NCBI GenBank assembly: GCA_035236585.1
Contig: CP141139.1
Span: forward strand, 22,398,990-22,462,989
Direction of reading: 5' to 3'
Origin: Warburgia ugandensis
Taxonomy: Eukaryota; Streptophyta; Magnoliopsida; Canellales; Canellaceae
DNA: 64,000 nt
Positions within the stretch are counted from its first letter, which is position 1. Every line of letters starts with the position of its first letter. Made by a program: the position numbers and the translations under genes. The notes beneath the pieces are model-generated. The model was not told where the DNA came from and made no database searches. It saw nothing but the letters and a program-made list of their open reading frames with translations. Positions 33,446-46,549 of this stretch are shown piece after piece.

Positions 33446-34607
33446 CTTGTAATGGAGTTTTTGTAAAATTTAATTAAAAATCCAAAAAAATTAGAAAAAA
33501 TTCAAAAAAATACAAAAAATACAAAAAAATTAGGAATTGCTAGGTGCATCTTTAGGCATTCTTAGGTGCATCTTTAGGAAATTTTAGTGCATAACTACTT
33601 TATTTCTTGAATTTGGTACTAATCATTATTTTTCTTTTTCAGGAAATTGGAGTGGAGCATCATCACTTAGATAGATTTTCTTTGCTTTCATAGATTAGGA
33701 GTTTTTATTTTTGAGTGAATCTTGTAGTGAGGCCCCTTTGTAATTTGCATTTTCAATTTCAATTTTTAAAGGGTTGTAATAATACAGGGCAAGTGTGGGA
33801 CAAGGTGGCCCACACTTGATCTTCATCAGAAACCTCACTGTAAGTCTCCTCACTCATTTATTTTCTAGATTAGGGTTTGCATTTAGAATAATTTGCATTG
33901 TTTGGTAGTTAATTGCATACATAAAGCATATGTTATAATTGTTGCATCTTAGGGTTTGCATTAGTTTTTTTTTGCTTTCAATTGCATTTTAGGACACGTC
34001 TAACGCTTTAAGGTGGCTTATATGTTGATCGAATTGCCATGGTGTGTGAAATTTAATTAGTAAGGGCACCCTACCCCACAAGATCAAGGGTGGATTTCAT
34101 CACCACTCCTTGGCCCACCTAAGATAATCCCCTCAAGCGCGCAACCCTACCATTCACTTTAATTTAAAATCAATCAGAAGAGACCTATAGGGTTATCACA
34201 TGCTCGTAGGACTCTCTTAATAGGACACGAATTACTGTTACTCCGATTGCTTTTGATCACTGTGGTTATTGGGGGTTGTCTAATAGAGCCTCGCTCTTCC
34301 CCCACCTCCTGTCGACGTTTGTCGAGGTCTAAACGCCTCCTTACACGAGGTTTGTATTAACCGCTTTGGTTAGAACCTAACTGATAAGCAGTAGTCAACT
34401 CCTAAAGAGAGTAGGAGCGTTAGATCAGGCTAATTAAAAGCATTGTTCCCGCAGAAAATCAAGAAAATCAAAATATCTATGCTTGCTAGCCTTAGGGGAT
34501 TGCTTGATTGTGTCCTGTTTTGTGCATCATTTTAGGCATTTAGGTTGCATCATTTAGGATAGGAAAAAATAAAAATAATAAAAAAAACCAAAAAGATCTT
34601 TCATTGT
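33446..34607 (+). other. Untranslated leader of element A
   Basis: About 1.16 kb between primer-binding site and gag without a coding signature. Blocks such as GCACACTTGATCTTCATCA recur in antisense in element E near 46,300, which supports kinship of A and E. Confidence 0.7.
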
Positions 34608-36490
34608 ATGCCCTTTTGGATACGCGACAAAACTGGTAGGTTAGTCTCGTACGACCAAAAAGACAGACCAACAATGGCTGATCAACGATCAAGGGGTAAC
34701 TCACCCCATGGTAGTGTTAGAGGTGATCAAGATCCACTCATCATGAATGAGGACCCACCACCTCTAATTGATGATGAATATCAACCTCCACCAAGGAGGA
34801 ATAATCATCAACAAAGAAATTGGAGAAGGAATGAAAATAGGGAATGGGACCAATAGAGTGACCATGGAGAAAATGATGTTTATCAGAATCCTCATGGACG
34901 AATCTTAAGAGACTACCTTCAACCTACACGCACCAGTACACCCTCTTGTGTCATTCTTCCTCAAAATGCTAGTGCGTTAGAATTAAAAACAGAAGTAATT
35001 CAATTACTTCCCAAATTTCATGGGCTAGATAGTGAGAGTCCTTATTTGCACCTTAAAGAATTTGATGAGGTATGTAGTACCCAAAGAACCCAAAATATAG
35101 GTCTAGATACTATCAGGCTTAAGCTATTTCCTTTCTCTTTAAAGGAATAAGAAAAAATGTGGTTTAATGCACTGCCACCAGGTTCCATAAGGACTTGGAA
35201 TGAAATGACTAGGGAATTCTTGAAAAAGTTTTTCCCTACACATAAAACAAATACACTCCGTCGTAAGATAATGAACTTTATCCAAAAAGATAAAGAATCA
35301 TTCTACCAATGCTGGGAAAGGTTCAAAGATCTATTGCTTACTTGCCCACATCATGGCTATGAACCATGGCGCATTATTAGCTTCTTTTATGAAGGACTTA
35401 ATTCTGACATGTGCCAGTTTGTAGAGATGATGTGCAATGGTAACTTTTTGAATAAACAACCAGATGAGGTGGAGGAGTATTTGGAATGGCTAGCTGAAAG
35501 TGCACAGACCTGGGCTGACTCAGAAAGAGTAGAACATTCAGATAGACCCAAGCCCACTACCACATCTACTAGGGGAGGCATGTATGCCATGACTAAAAAA
35601 AAATGAAATAAGTGCCAAAGTAGCAACCCTAGCTAGAAAAGTAGAAGCCATGGAAATGGGAACGAAAACCTTAACTAATGATGAACAAGTGTGTAGCATT
35701 TGTGAAAGTACATCACATCTTACTCAAGAATGTCCTACCATCCCTGCATTTCAAGATGTACTTCATGATCAGGCTAATGCACTCGATAATTATAAAAGAC
35801 CTTTCTCCCCATATTCTGAGACATATAATCCCAACTGCAGAAACCATCCAAATTTCAGTTGGAGAAATGGACCTAATGTAAATGTCTCACAACCAGGCCC
35901 ATACCAAAGTCATCAACAACCAAACCAAGGACTACTTGCTCCACCACCATACCAAACTCATCAACCTCATTCTCCTGGACTTTACTTGCCCCCACCTAAA
36001 AGGCATGTAGAGGATAATCACGTTAATCAAAATCAGGAAAGGAAAATTTCTCAATTAGAAAAGTCTGTAAATGAACTAAAAAACATGATGAGTCAAATGA
36101 TGCAAAATATGAAAAAAGGAAAATTCCCAGCTCAACCTTAAGCAAACCCTAAGGGAGTGCATGCGGTTAGCATTAATGCATCTAATGAAACATCTAGCTC
36201 TACCATGGAACAGACAAAAGCTATTACTATTCTTAGGAGTGGTAAAATAATTGAGAAAGATGAGCCTAAAAAGATTAAAAAGGTAGAAAAACCTAAAGAA
36301 AAATCTAAAGAAAAGGACCATGTTTCACCTGTTGAGCCATGTCCAGTCCCTGCTCCATTCCCTCAAAGGTTGCGCCAAGCCCCAAAGTCTGCATCTAATG
36401 ATGAGATTTTAGAGATTTTCAAGCAAGTCAAGATCAACATACCGATCTTAAATGCTAAAAACAAATCCCATCATATGCCAAATTCTTAAA
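34608..36490 (+). pseudogene. Element A gag with CCHC knuckle
   Basis: Fossil gag. PLIDDEYQPPPRRNNHQQR marks the N-terminal region. The capsid core has TWNEMTREFLKKFFPTHKTN, FYQCWERFKDLLLTCPHHGY and IISFFYEGL at 35,157-35,606. A C-x2-C-x4-H-x4-C knuckle (CSICESTSHLTQECP) lies at about 35,695, followed by a Pro/Gln-rich stretch, a predicted coiled coil (ISQLEKSVNELKNMMSQMMQ) and the AITILRSGK motif typical of Athila/Tat gag ends. Broken. Confidence 0.85.
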
Positions 36491-36579
36491 AGACTTATGC
36501 ACCATCAAGAGAAAATTAAATGTCCAAAAGAAGGCATTTTTTACTGAACAGGTTAGTTCTATTCTTCAACATCATACAC

Positions 36580-37100
36580 CACCAAAGTACAAGGATCCTG
36601 GTTGCCCCACTCTTACTTGCATTATTGGCAACTACAAAATTAACCAAGCTTTTCTTGATTTAGGATCTAGTGTAAACTTATTACCATACTCGGTATACGA
36701 ACAGTTAGGTCTGAGTGAATTGAAACCTACATCTACTACGCTCCAGCTAGCTGATCGTTCTGTAAAAATACTGAGAGGGGTAATAGAGGATGTGTTAGTC
36801 CAGGTAGAACAATTTTGCTTCCCTGTCGATTTTCTAGTTCTAGATACACAACCGGTGGTGAATGAGAAGAATGAAATACCAGTCATCCTGGGACGACCAT
36901 TTTTGGCTACGTCAAATGCCTTAATCAATTGTAGAAATGGTGTGATGAAATTGTCCTTTGGCAATATGACAATAAAGCTCAACATTTTCAATATCTGTAA
37001 GCAACTTGGTGAAACTACTAATGATTTGCACTATGTTAACATGATCAATTCAGTTTGTGTAAGATCAGTTTCAGTCATCTTCCTTGTCGGACCCACTTGA
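36580..37100 (+). pseudogene. Element A protease
   Basis: Fossil domain. The segment reads FLDLGSSVNLLPYSVYEQLG around the active-site region (usually D-L-G-A-S/D-S-x-N-L-M/L-P) and VILGRPFLATSNALINCRNG at the C-terminal hairpin, as in Athila/Tat proteases. Gypsy proteases cut the gag-pol polyprotein. Confidence 0.85.
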
Positions 37101-38364
37101 GGCCTGTTTGGCCCATTTTAATGAGTGTAATGAGGATGCATTAATAGAGGAAGTTAATGCCCTCCTTGATTCTGTTCCTATCATGGAAATAGAAAAATGG
37201 AAAACTCCTTTCGAGGACCTTCCACTGAGGGAGTCCACTCCCCTTCCATCATTCATAGAACCTCCTAAGCTTGAATTGAAATTTCTACCATCAGATTTAA
37301 AATATGCCTTTTTAGGAGACAAAGAGACTTTTCCTGTAATAATTTCCTCCCAATTAGAAACATCTCAGGAGGAGAAATTAATAGACACTTTAAAAGAACA
37401 CAAATGTGCTATAGGATGGACCATAGCTTATATAAAGGGCATTAACCCTTTAATCTGCACCCATAGGATGTATCTAGAGGATGAAGCTAAACCATGTCGT
37501 CAAATGCAAAGAAGGTTAAATCCTAATATGAAAGATGTGGTTAGAGCAGAAGTCCTAAAGTTGCTTGATGTGGGAATCATCTATCTCATAAGTGATAGCA
37601 AATGAGTAAGTCCTACTCAGGTGGTTCCAAAGAAGTCTGGAGTGACAGTAATAACTAATGCCAACAATGAATTGATCCCTACTAGGGTTACTACTGGTTG
37701 GCGTATGTGTATCGACTATCGAAAGTTGAATGCTGTTACAAGGAAGGATCATTTTCCTTTGCCCTTCGTTGATCAAATGTTAGAAAGGGTTGCAGGACAT
37801 CAGTACTATTGTTTCTTAAATGGTTATTCAGGATATAACCAAATAGAAATTGCACTCGAGGATCAGGAAAAGACCACATTTACATGTCCTTTTGGCACTT
37901 TTGCTTACAAAAGAATGCCATTTGGATTATGTAATGCTCTTGCCACATTTCAACGTTGCATGTTAAGCATTTTTAGTGATATGGTGGAGAGAATTTTAGA
38001 GGTTTTCATGGACAACTTTTTTGTTTTCGGTAATTCATTTGAAACATGTCTTGAAAATCTAAGAAAAGTCTTAACTTGTTGTAAAGAAAAGAACCTAGTG
38101 CTTAATTGGGAAAAATGTCATTTCATGGTTCCTAAGGGAATTGTCTTAGGTCACATTGTGTCATCTAAAGGTATAGAGGTAGATAGAGCTAAAGTTGATC
38201 TAATTTCCAATCTACCCATTCCAAAATCTATTAGGGACATTCGATCTTTCCTAGGTCATGCAAGATTCTATCGGAGGTTCATTAAGGATTTTAGTGCAAT
38301 ATCTAGACCACTATGTCACCTCCTCACAAAGGATACTCCTTTTGAGTGGACTGAGGATTGTTAA
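37084..38364 (+). pseudogene. Element A reverse transcriptase
   Basis: Fossil domain. The N-terminal region has KEHKCAIGWTIAYIKGINPL and ICTHRMYLE, then VVRAEVLKLLDVGIIY. The palm has VVPKKSGVTVI, GWRMCIDYRKLNAVTRKDHF then PLPFVDQMLERVAG, FGTFAYKRMPFGLCNALATF and the connection RSFLGHARFYRRFIKDFSAI. These are standard for the Athila/Tat branch. Broken. Confidence 0.9.
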
Positions 38365-38379
38365 GAAGCATTTATAAAG

Positions 38380-39555
38380 TTGAAAGACAAGTTGACCACT
38401 GCACCTATCATGCAGCCGCCTGATTGGAGTCTACCCTTTGAAATCATGTGTGATGCCAGTAACTATGCTGTAGGAGCTGTACTAGGACAGAGAAAAGAAA
38501 AGAAGCCATACATCATCTACTATGCCAGTAGGACCTTAAATAGCACCCAAATGAACTATTCTACAACGGAGAAAGAACTCTTAGCAGTTGTCTTCGCATT
38601 GGATAAATTCAGGTCTTACTTGGTTGGATCTAAAATAGTCATATTCACTGACCATTCGGCCCTCAAGTATCTTCTTTCTAAAAAAGATGCTAAGCCTAGA
38701 CTAATTAGATGGATTCTCCTTCTCCAAGAGTTTGACATTGAAGTAAAAGATAAAAAGGGACTAGAGAATGTGGTGGCTGACCATTTGTCTCGCTTAGTCC
38801 TAACAGAGCCTTTAAATGAGTTGCCAATTAAAGACACTTTCCCTGATGAGCAACTTTTTCATGTTTCCCATCCTCCCTGGTTTGCTGATATTGCAAATTA
38901 TTTAGTTACGGGAAAAATTCCTGAACATTGGACTAAACAAGAAAAGAAAAAATTCTTTTCCAATGTTAAGCACTATTTCTGGGATGATCCATACTTGTTT
39001 AAATACTGCCCAGATCAAATCATTAGGAGATGTGTCCCTGACTTAGAACAACATAGTGTTATCTCCTTTTGTCATTCAGAAGCATGTGGTGGACATTTTT
39101 CTACCCAGAAAACAGCGGCAAAGATTTTGCAGTGCGATTTTTATTGGTCGTCGTTGTTCAAAGACACACATGTGTTTTGTAAATTATGTGAGCAATGTCA
39201 AAAGTTAGGAGGAATAACCCGTAGGAATATGATGCCTCTAAACCCTATTCTTATCATAAAATTTTATTATTATTGGGGTATAGATTTCATGGGTCCATTT
39301 CCACCTTCTTTTGGCTACATTTATATCTTATTGGCCGTAGACTATGTTTCAAAATGGATTGAGGCTATCCCATGTAGGCATAATGATCACAAAATAGTTC
39401 TTAAATTTTTAAAAGAAAACATTTTTTCTAGATTTGGGACTCCTCGAGCCATTATAAGTGATAACGGTACACATTTTTGCAACAAACCATTTGAAGCACT
39501 AATGAAAAAATATAATATTACAATAAGGTTGCAACACCGTATCACCCACAAATAA
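38380..39555 (+). pseudogene. Element A RNase H and integrase
   Basis: A 391-codon open stretch. RNase [54 protein letters not shown] and the VVADHLSRL end. Integrase: an H2C2 head ([21 protein letters not shown]), the core opening [20 protein letters not shown] then [10 protein letters not shown], and [20 protein letters not shown]. Fossil. Confidence 0.92.
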
Positions 39556-39691
39556 GTGGACAAGTAGAAGTATCTAATCGGGCCATCAAACAAATCCTTC
39601 AAAAGACTGTTAATCCAGATTGTAAAGATTGGTCTCTTTGACTGACTAATGCGCTCTGGGCTTACAGGACTGCACATCGCACCCGATTGGT

Positions 39692-40168
39692 ATGTCTCCC
39701 TATCATATTGTATACGATAAGGCTTGTCATTTGCCTGTGGAATTGGAACATAGAGCCTATTGGGCAATAAAGACATTCAATTTCAATATTGATAAAGCAG
39801 GCTCACATCGCAAACTCCAACTTAATGAGTTGGAAGAGATCAGGCAAGAAGCTTATGAGAGTAATAGGATATATAAAGAAAAGATGAAAGTTTTTCATGA
39901 TAAGAACATAATGAGAAAATCCTTTACTCCAAGCCAGAAGGTTCTACTTTACAATTCTAAGCTCCACCTATTTCCAGGTAAGCTTAGATCTCGATGGACC
40001 AGTCCATACATAGTAAAAGAAGTTTTTCCATATGGGACTGTCGAGATTGAGAATACTAGGACTGGTCATTCTTTTAAAGTGAATGGTCAACGTTTAAAGC
40101 CTTTCCTAGATTATGAGAATCCAGAAGTTGAGTCCACAACTCTGGAGGATCCTGTTTATCAGGATTGA
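39692..40168 (+). pseudogene. Element A integrase C-terminal region
   Basis: Open stretch with [20 protein letters not shown] and [11 protein letters not shown], then [20 protein letters not shown] and the DNA-binding tail [20 protein letters not shown]. No chromodomain follows, as expected for Athila/Tat and unlike Tekay/Del. Fossil. Confidence 0.9.
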
Positions 40169-41854
40169 GTGAATTTGATCTCTTTGTACCATATTTTGTA
40201 TTTTGTTGTTTTCTGCATCACCCATATTCATTTTAAGTCCTACTTTTTAAACATTGAGGACAATGTTTCTGTCAGGTTGGGGGGTGTAGAATTCTAGCAA
40301 ATTCTAGTTTTCTTTTAGTTTTTAGGTGTTTTCCTTGGTTTTTTCAAAAAAAAAAAAAAGAAAGAAAAGAAATGAAAAATTTTAGGTCATTTCCTATACT
40401 ATGATGAGAATTGGATTTTCTGAGTATAATCTGGATAACTTTAGCTTATTGATGGAATTGAATATGATTAATTCATCATTTTACTCATTTTCTAAAGTAT
40501 TTCATAAAAGCAAAGTCTCATATCACATTTGTACATGCAGTTGCATATAGATAATCTAGATTGATAAGTGACTACAACTTTGAAATTCTGAAGAAATTCA
40601 GTGGAGACCTATACCCCAAGTGAGTTTTAGAGCCATTCATCCTTTTTGAGAGGTTATAAATGTTCAAAATTTCTTCATCGTGCTTAAAGAAATTGATCCC
40701 AAACTCTTAAATTTGGCTAAATTACCTGAATAATTAGAATACTACCTTTAAAAATCTGAAAATTCATTGAATTTGATGGATTATATGAAACCTAGAAAAT
40801 GATTTAGGCCATCCTTGTTATTAACCTAGAGACATAAAGCCTACCCAAAAGTATTTTACCACTAGTTAGCCAAGTAGAGCCTTGAATATAAAGCCATTTT
40901 CTTTTGTCACCCAAATTACCATTTACCCATATTAACCCAGTATAAATTATCCATCACCCATTTTTCTTTGAAAAATAAGTTAGAGAAGAAGGAAAGAATA
41001 TCTTTTAGTTGCAATAAAAGTAGAAAAGTGGATATAAAGAAAAGAAATAATCTTCAAAGTGAGTCAAAAGTATTGAAATACAAGAAAAGATTCTGAGAAA
41101 AGAAAAAAGAAAAGAAAAAGAGTTTGAAGAATGCAAAGAAATAGAAAAAGAAATATTCACTTCAGCAAAGAAAATGAAAGAAGAATTGTCAACAATAGAA
41201 GACCTCTACTTATTTTTTTGAAGAAACTTTGAATATCCTTATACCCTTTCTTTGGTACCATGTCCTAAGCCTATGTTTTGTCCAAATTAAAGACATCGAT
41301 TTTAGGATGAATATAGTCTTGATGAGGAAATGAATGGATAGGATTAAAAGAGTGGTATTTCTAAATATTCAAAGGTAATGACATCTATTCCAAAGGGATC
41401 AAAAGACATTCCTTAGTAACTCCCGTTTTTCATGAGTATATGTGAGATATATTTGTTCTCATTGACTCTTCTCACATTATTAAAAGAGAGATATGATTTG
41501 AACCCTCTATCTGAGAGACTTTATTTCTGAGCGTATGCCATTAGTAAGGATTGAGGTCAAAACATATTTCAGATGGAGTTCAAAAGTTAGAAGTCTACTT
41601 AGAGATAAAGATTATTCTATGTGTAGACTGCATATGCACATACTCACTCTGAGATCTGAGCTTAAGTGGAATATTTTTAGCATATGGATAGGGTTTTGAA
41701 TTATTCAGTCATCTTTATTAATTTGCTAAAGTTGATAGATTTATTGAAGATAATTCTCTGAGAAAAAAATGAAGATGACCTGAAAAATAAAAAAATTTGA
41801 GTTGATTTCTTTGCATCTTTTGGTAGGGACTAGCAAAATGCTGGTTGTGGGGTG
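40169..41854 (+). other. 3' spacer of element A with two purine-tract signals
   Basis: About 1.7 kb without a recognisable env-like or other gene. A first purine-rich signal (CAGGTTGGGGGGTGTAG) lies at about 40,273 and a second (GGTTGTGGGGTG) directly before the 3' LTR at 41,855. The region 40,980-41,180 is strongly purine-rich (AAAGAAAAGAAAAAGAG). Confidence 0.7.
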
Positions 41855-42965
<1,111 letters not shown>

Positions 42966-42970
42966 ATAGG
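42966..42970. repeat. Target duplication of element A (right copy)
   Basis: ATAGG, identical to 31,160-31,164. Antisense element E continues on both sides. Confidence 0.85.
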
Positions 42971-43640
42971 TAAGTTTTCATCTGGGCCTAAGTATGAATA
43001 TTTCAAGTTATTAGGCAAGGGCTTTAGGTCCAAAGATGGTGGTTACTTTATTGAGGGTGTGTGGTCAGATTTAGACAGTGGGAGTGGTTCCACATAAGGA
43101 CCCCACTTGGAGGTATCCATGATTGGTGCAACATTTAAGAGATTGTTTACCTCCTCAATAGACTTGTCTATATCAAATTCTCCTTTAAAGGGCATGAGAC
43201 AAGTCTCTAGTGGGTCAAAGATGGACAATGGTAGATGAATCTCATTAATTAGGCTCTCAATCAAATTGACATCACATGAATCATCAAGGTCTAAATGTTG
43301 TTGATTGGCATTAAAGACATTAAGCTTAACATTCATGTTGCTGAATGACAACTTCATTACACCATTCCTACAGTTAATAATGGTGTTGGACATTGCCAAG
43401 AATGGACGTCCAAGGATGACTAAGATCTGACTATCGGGATCAGATACAGGTTGGGTATATAATACAATGAAATCAACAAGATAATAAAACTTATCCACCT
43501 ATATCAATACATCTTCAAACAAACCACGAGGTATCTTGATTGATCTATCAATTAATTGTAGCATGGTAATGGTTGGTTTTAACTCACTGATTTTAGTTGC
43601 TCATAGACAGAGTATGGCAACAAGTTAACACTAGCCCCCA
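42971..43640 (-). pseudogene. Element E protease and protease-RT linker
   Basis: The fossil block 43,043-43,498 holds QILVILGRPFLAMSNTIINC and RNGVMKLSFSNMNVKLNVFN (protease C-terminal part), then FDPLETCLMPF and NNLLNVAPIMDTSKW (linker), matching element A at 36,880-37,200 in order. Broken. Confidence 0.85.
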
Positions 43641-43899
43641 AGTCAAGAAGTGCCCTATCTATGACATGATCTCCAATGATACAAGTAATTGTAGGACATC
43701 CTAGGTCTTTAAACTTTTATGGGGTTTTATGTTGAATCAAAGACCTTACCTGCTCGGTGAGGAAAGCTTTCTTTTATACATTCAACTTTGTTTTTCTTGT
43801 TCAGAGCTCTTTTGAGAACTTAGCATAGGCAGGGATGTCTTTAATTACATTGAGCAATGGTATATTGATTTGTACATGTTTAAATACCTCCATTAACTC

Positions 43900-45560
43900 A
43901 TTGAAGTTTGTTCCCTTCCTAGCCTTGTTCAGTAATTGGGAAAAAGGGGCTTTAAGCACATAGGGTACCTCCACTATAGGTTCTATAGAATTTTTCTGTC
44001 TCTTCTCTTTCTCCTTTGTTTTAGTTACCTCTTTCTCCTCTGTAGTTTCCTTAGCCTATCCTTCTTCATTATGGATCTGATGACCACCCCTAAGGGTGGT
44101 AATGGACTTGGCATGCTCATGAGGGTTAAGGTTTTGAGAACTTGACCCTATCTCAAATTGAGCCTTAGGGTTAGGGATGGGTTGACTAGGGAATTGACCC
44201 TTTCCTTTATTATGTAGTTTAGTTGACAATTGGCTTACCTGCATGTCTAGTTTGGCTAAGGCTTGGGAATTGATATTCAGATCCCTTTTTGTTTCTTCAT
44301 TCTATTTTGGTGTCATGCTCTCAATTTTATCCTCTAAAGATGGTTTCTTTGGTTACTCAGGTTGTTGGAAGCCAGGTAGCTGTTGAGGAACTATAAGCCT
44401 AGGAGGAAAATTTTGGGTAGGGGTTCATTGGTGATCCCCTTGGTGATTATTCTTTGACCAGGAAAGATTGGGATGTCTAGCCCATCCAGGATTGTCAGTC
44501 TCAGAATATAGGTTGTTGCTAAGTTGGAGATATGCATTCATGTATTCGCTTGGTCTACAAGATATTTAGGAAATATTTTATTGGATGGACAAGCTTAGGT
44601 TAAATGAGTTGGACTAGAACAAGTAGCGCATACCTCTTGTGGAGGTTTATGGGATAATATAGCAGCCATGAAAGATTAAAATATAGTTTCAAGCTTATCC
44701 ATTCTTTCACCTAATTTTTCAGTGATAGAGTAGAGCTTATGGGATAGATCAGTATGCACTCTTATCTCATAAAGACCTCCTTTCTTAGTGAGTTGGTTAG
44801 TTCTCTCTCCTATTTGAATAATCTCATTGCTGAGAATTATCAACTACTATCTAAAAGAATTCTGATGCCTCACTTTCATCCTTTAACATGAGGGTCCCTC
44901 CACTCGCTATATCTATCATTTGTCTATTTTGAGGCGTCAATGCCTCATAGAAGTATTGAACCTGCTACCATTTCTCAAATCCATAATGAGAGAATTTCTG
45001 CAGTAGGTCATTCCATCGCTCCCAACATTTGTAATATTGTTCATCCTTATGTTGAAAATTGATAATTTCAAGATGAAGGGCATTTGTTTTGTGAACAAGG
45101 AAGAACTTATTCAAAAACTTCTTATACAATTGGTCTCATGTATGTATGGAACTTACTTCTAAGGAATTAAGCCATGACTTGGCTTTGTCCTTAAGTAAGA
45201 ATGGGAATAGCCTAAGCCTAATAGAATCGTTTGAAAATTTTTAGAACCTAAATGTGGCACAAATATCAAAGAACTCCTTGATATGTAGGTAAGGGTCTTC
45301 TCAATCTCGACCATAAGAAGTAGGGAGTAATTGAATGACTCCCCGCTTTAACTCGAAGTGGTTGGCATTTGTGGGAGGTAAAGCTATGCAAGATATGGTA
45401 TTAAGTAGTATAGGCGCATAGAAATCTCTAATTTTTTTGCACTCAATCTCTGTTGCTAGTTTAGCCATGGGGATAAGAATTAAGTTTCTTTCCCCTTATT
45501 GTTGGATGCGTTGAATCTCTGGGTCTAAAGGTCCTAACTTTGTGTTATGAGATTGACACC
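43900..45560 (-). pseudogene. Element E gag
   Basis: Fossil gag visible in blocks. NANHFELKRGVIQLLP, KDKAKSWLNSLE, YYKCWERWNDLLQKFSHYGF and MIDIASGGTLM (44,880-45,450) form the capsid core. The C-terminal end at 44,056-44,244 has SITTLRGG, matching AITILRSG in A. Broken. Confidence 0.8.
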
Positions 45561-46549
45561 CTTGCATAAACTAGCATAATATAAAATGTCCCAATCTAAA
45601 TACTGACTCTAACTCTATGTGATGCGCAAACAAAGAGGCACAATTAAATAATCCTTAGGCTAATAAGCAGCAACATGTTTACTTTCTTGAATTTGTGTGA
45701 GGCCAATGCTTTTAAATTAGCCTAATCTATTGCTCCTTCTCTCCTTCAGATTTGACTATTGCTTACCAGTTAGGTTCTACGCAAGGTGGTTAATACAATC
45801 CTCATGTAAGGAGGCATTTAGACCTCCACAAACGTTAATAAAAGGCCTGAGAAAATCACTTAAATTTTAAGACATCTACTATAACCACAGTGCTCAAAAG
45901 CCATTAAAGTGACAATAGATCACATCTTAGTAAAAGGGTCCTATGAGCATGTGATGGCCCTATAGGTCTCTTCAAATTAATTTTAGATTAATTTGAAAGG
46001 TAGGGTTGCGTGCTTAGGTGATTACCCTAGGTGGGCTAAGGAGTGGTGATGAAATTCACGCTTGATCTTGTAGGGTCGGGTGCCCTTACTAATTAATTTT
46101 CACTCTCCATGGAAGTTTAATCGACATATATATCACCTTAAAGCAATAAACGTGCCTTAAGAATGCAATTGAAAGTAATAAATTAATGCAAAACCCTAAA
46201 AATGCAACATTTATCAAATATGCTTTCTATATGCAATTATTCTTCCAAACAATGCAAGATTATCCTAAATGCAAATCCTAATCTAGAAAATAAAATGAGT
46301 GAGGGATACTTACAGTGGGGTTTTTGATGAAGATCAAGTGTGGGTCACTTTATGCCACACTTGCCTTGTATTATACATCATTTTAAAATAAAAATAAAAA
46401 TTGTAAATTACAAAAATCCTCACTAGAAGATTCACTCAAAAGAAAAGGAAAATCCTAATCTAAGAAAGCAAGAAAATTTTTATTTTGATAAAGATCCACT
46501 TACTAATTTCCTTCACTTTCTAATTTTCCTAAAAAAGAAATATAGAAAT
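45561..46549 (-). other. Element E leader, part next to gag
   Basis: No coding signature. It mirrors A's leader: the blocks CAAGTGTGG and GATCTTCATC near 46,330 and the A/T-rich stretch near 46,480 correspond to 33,600-33,850. Interrupted at 46,549 by element C. Confidence 0.65.

Noticed and set aside
40169-41854. An env-like gene in the 3' spacer of element A
   Set aside because: No open frame of useful length and no signal peptide or membrane-segment pattern; the region is noncoding.
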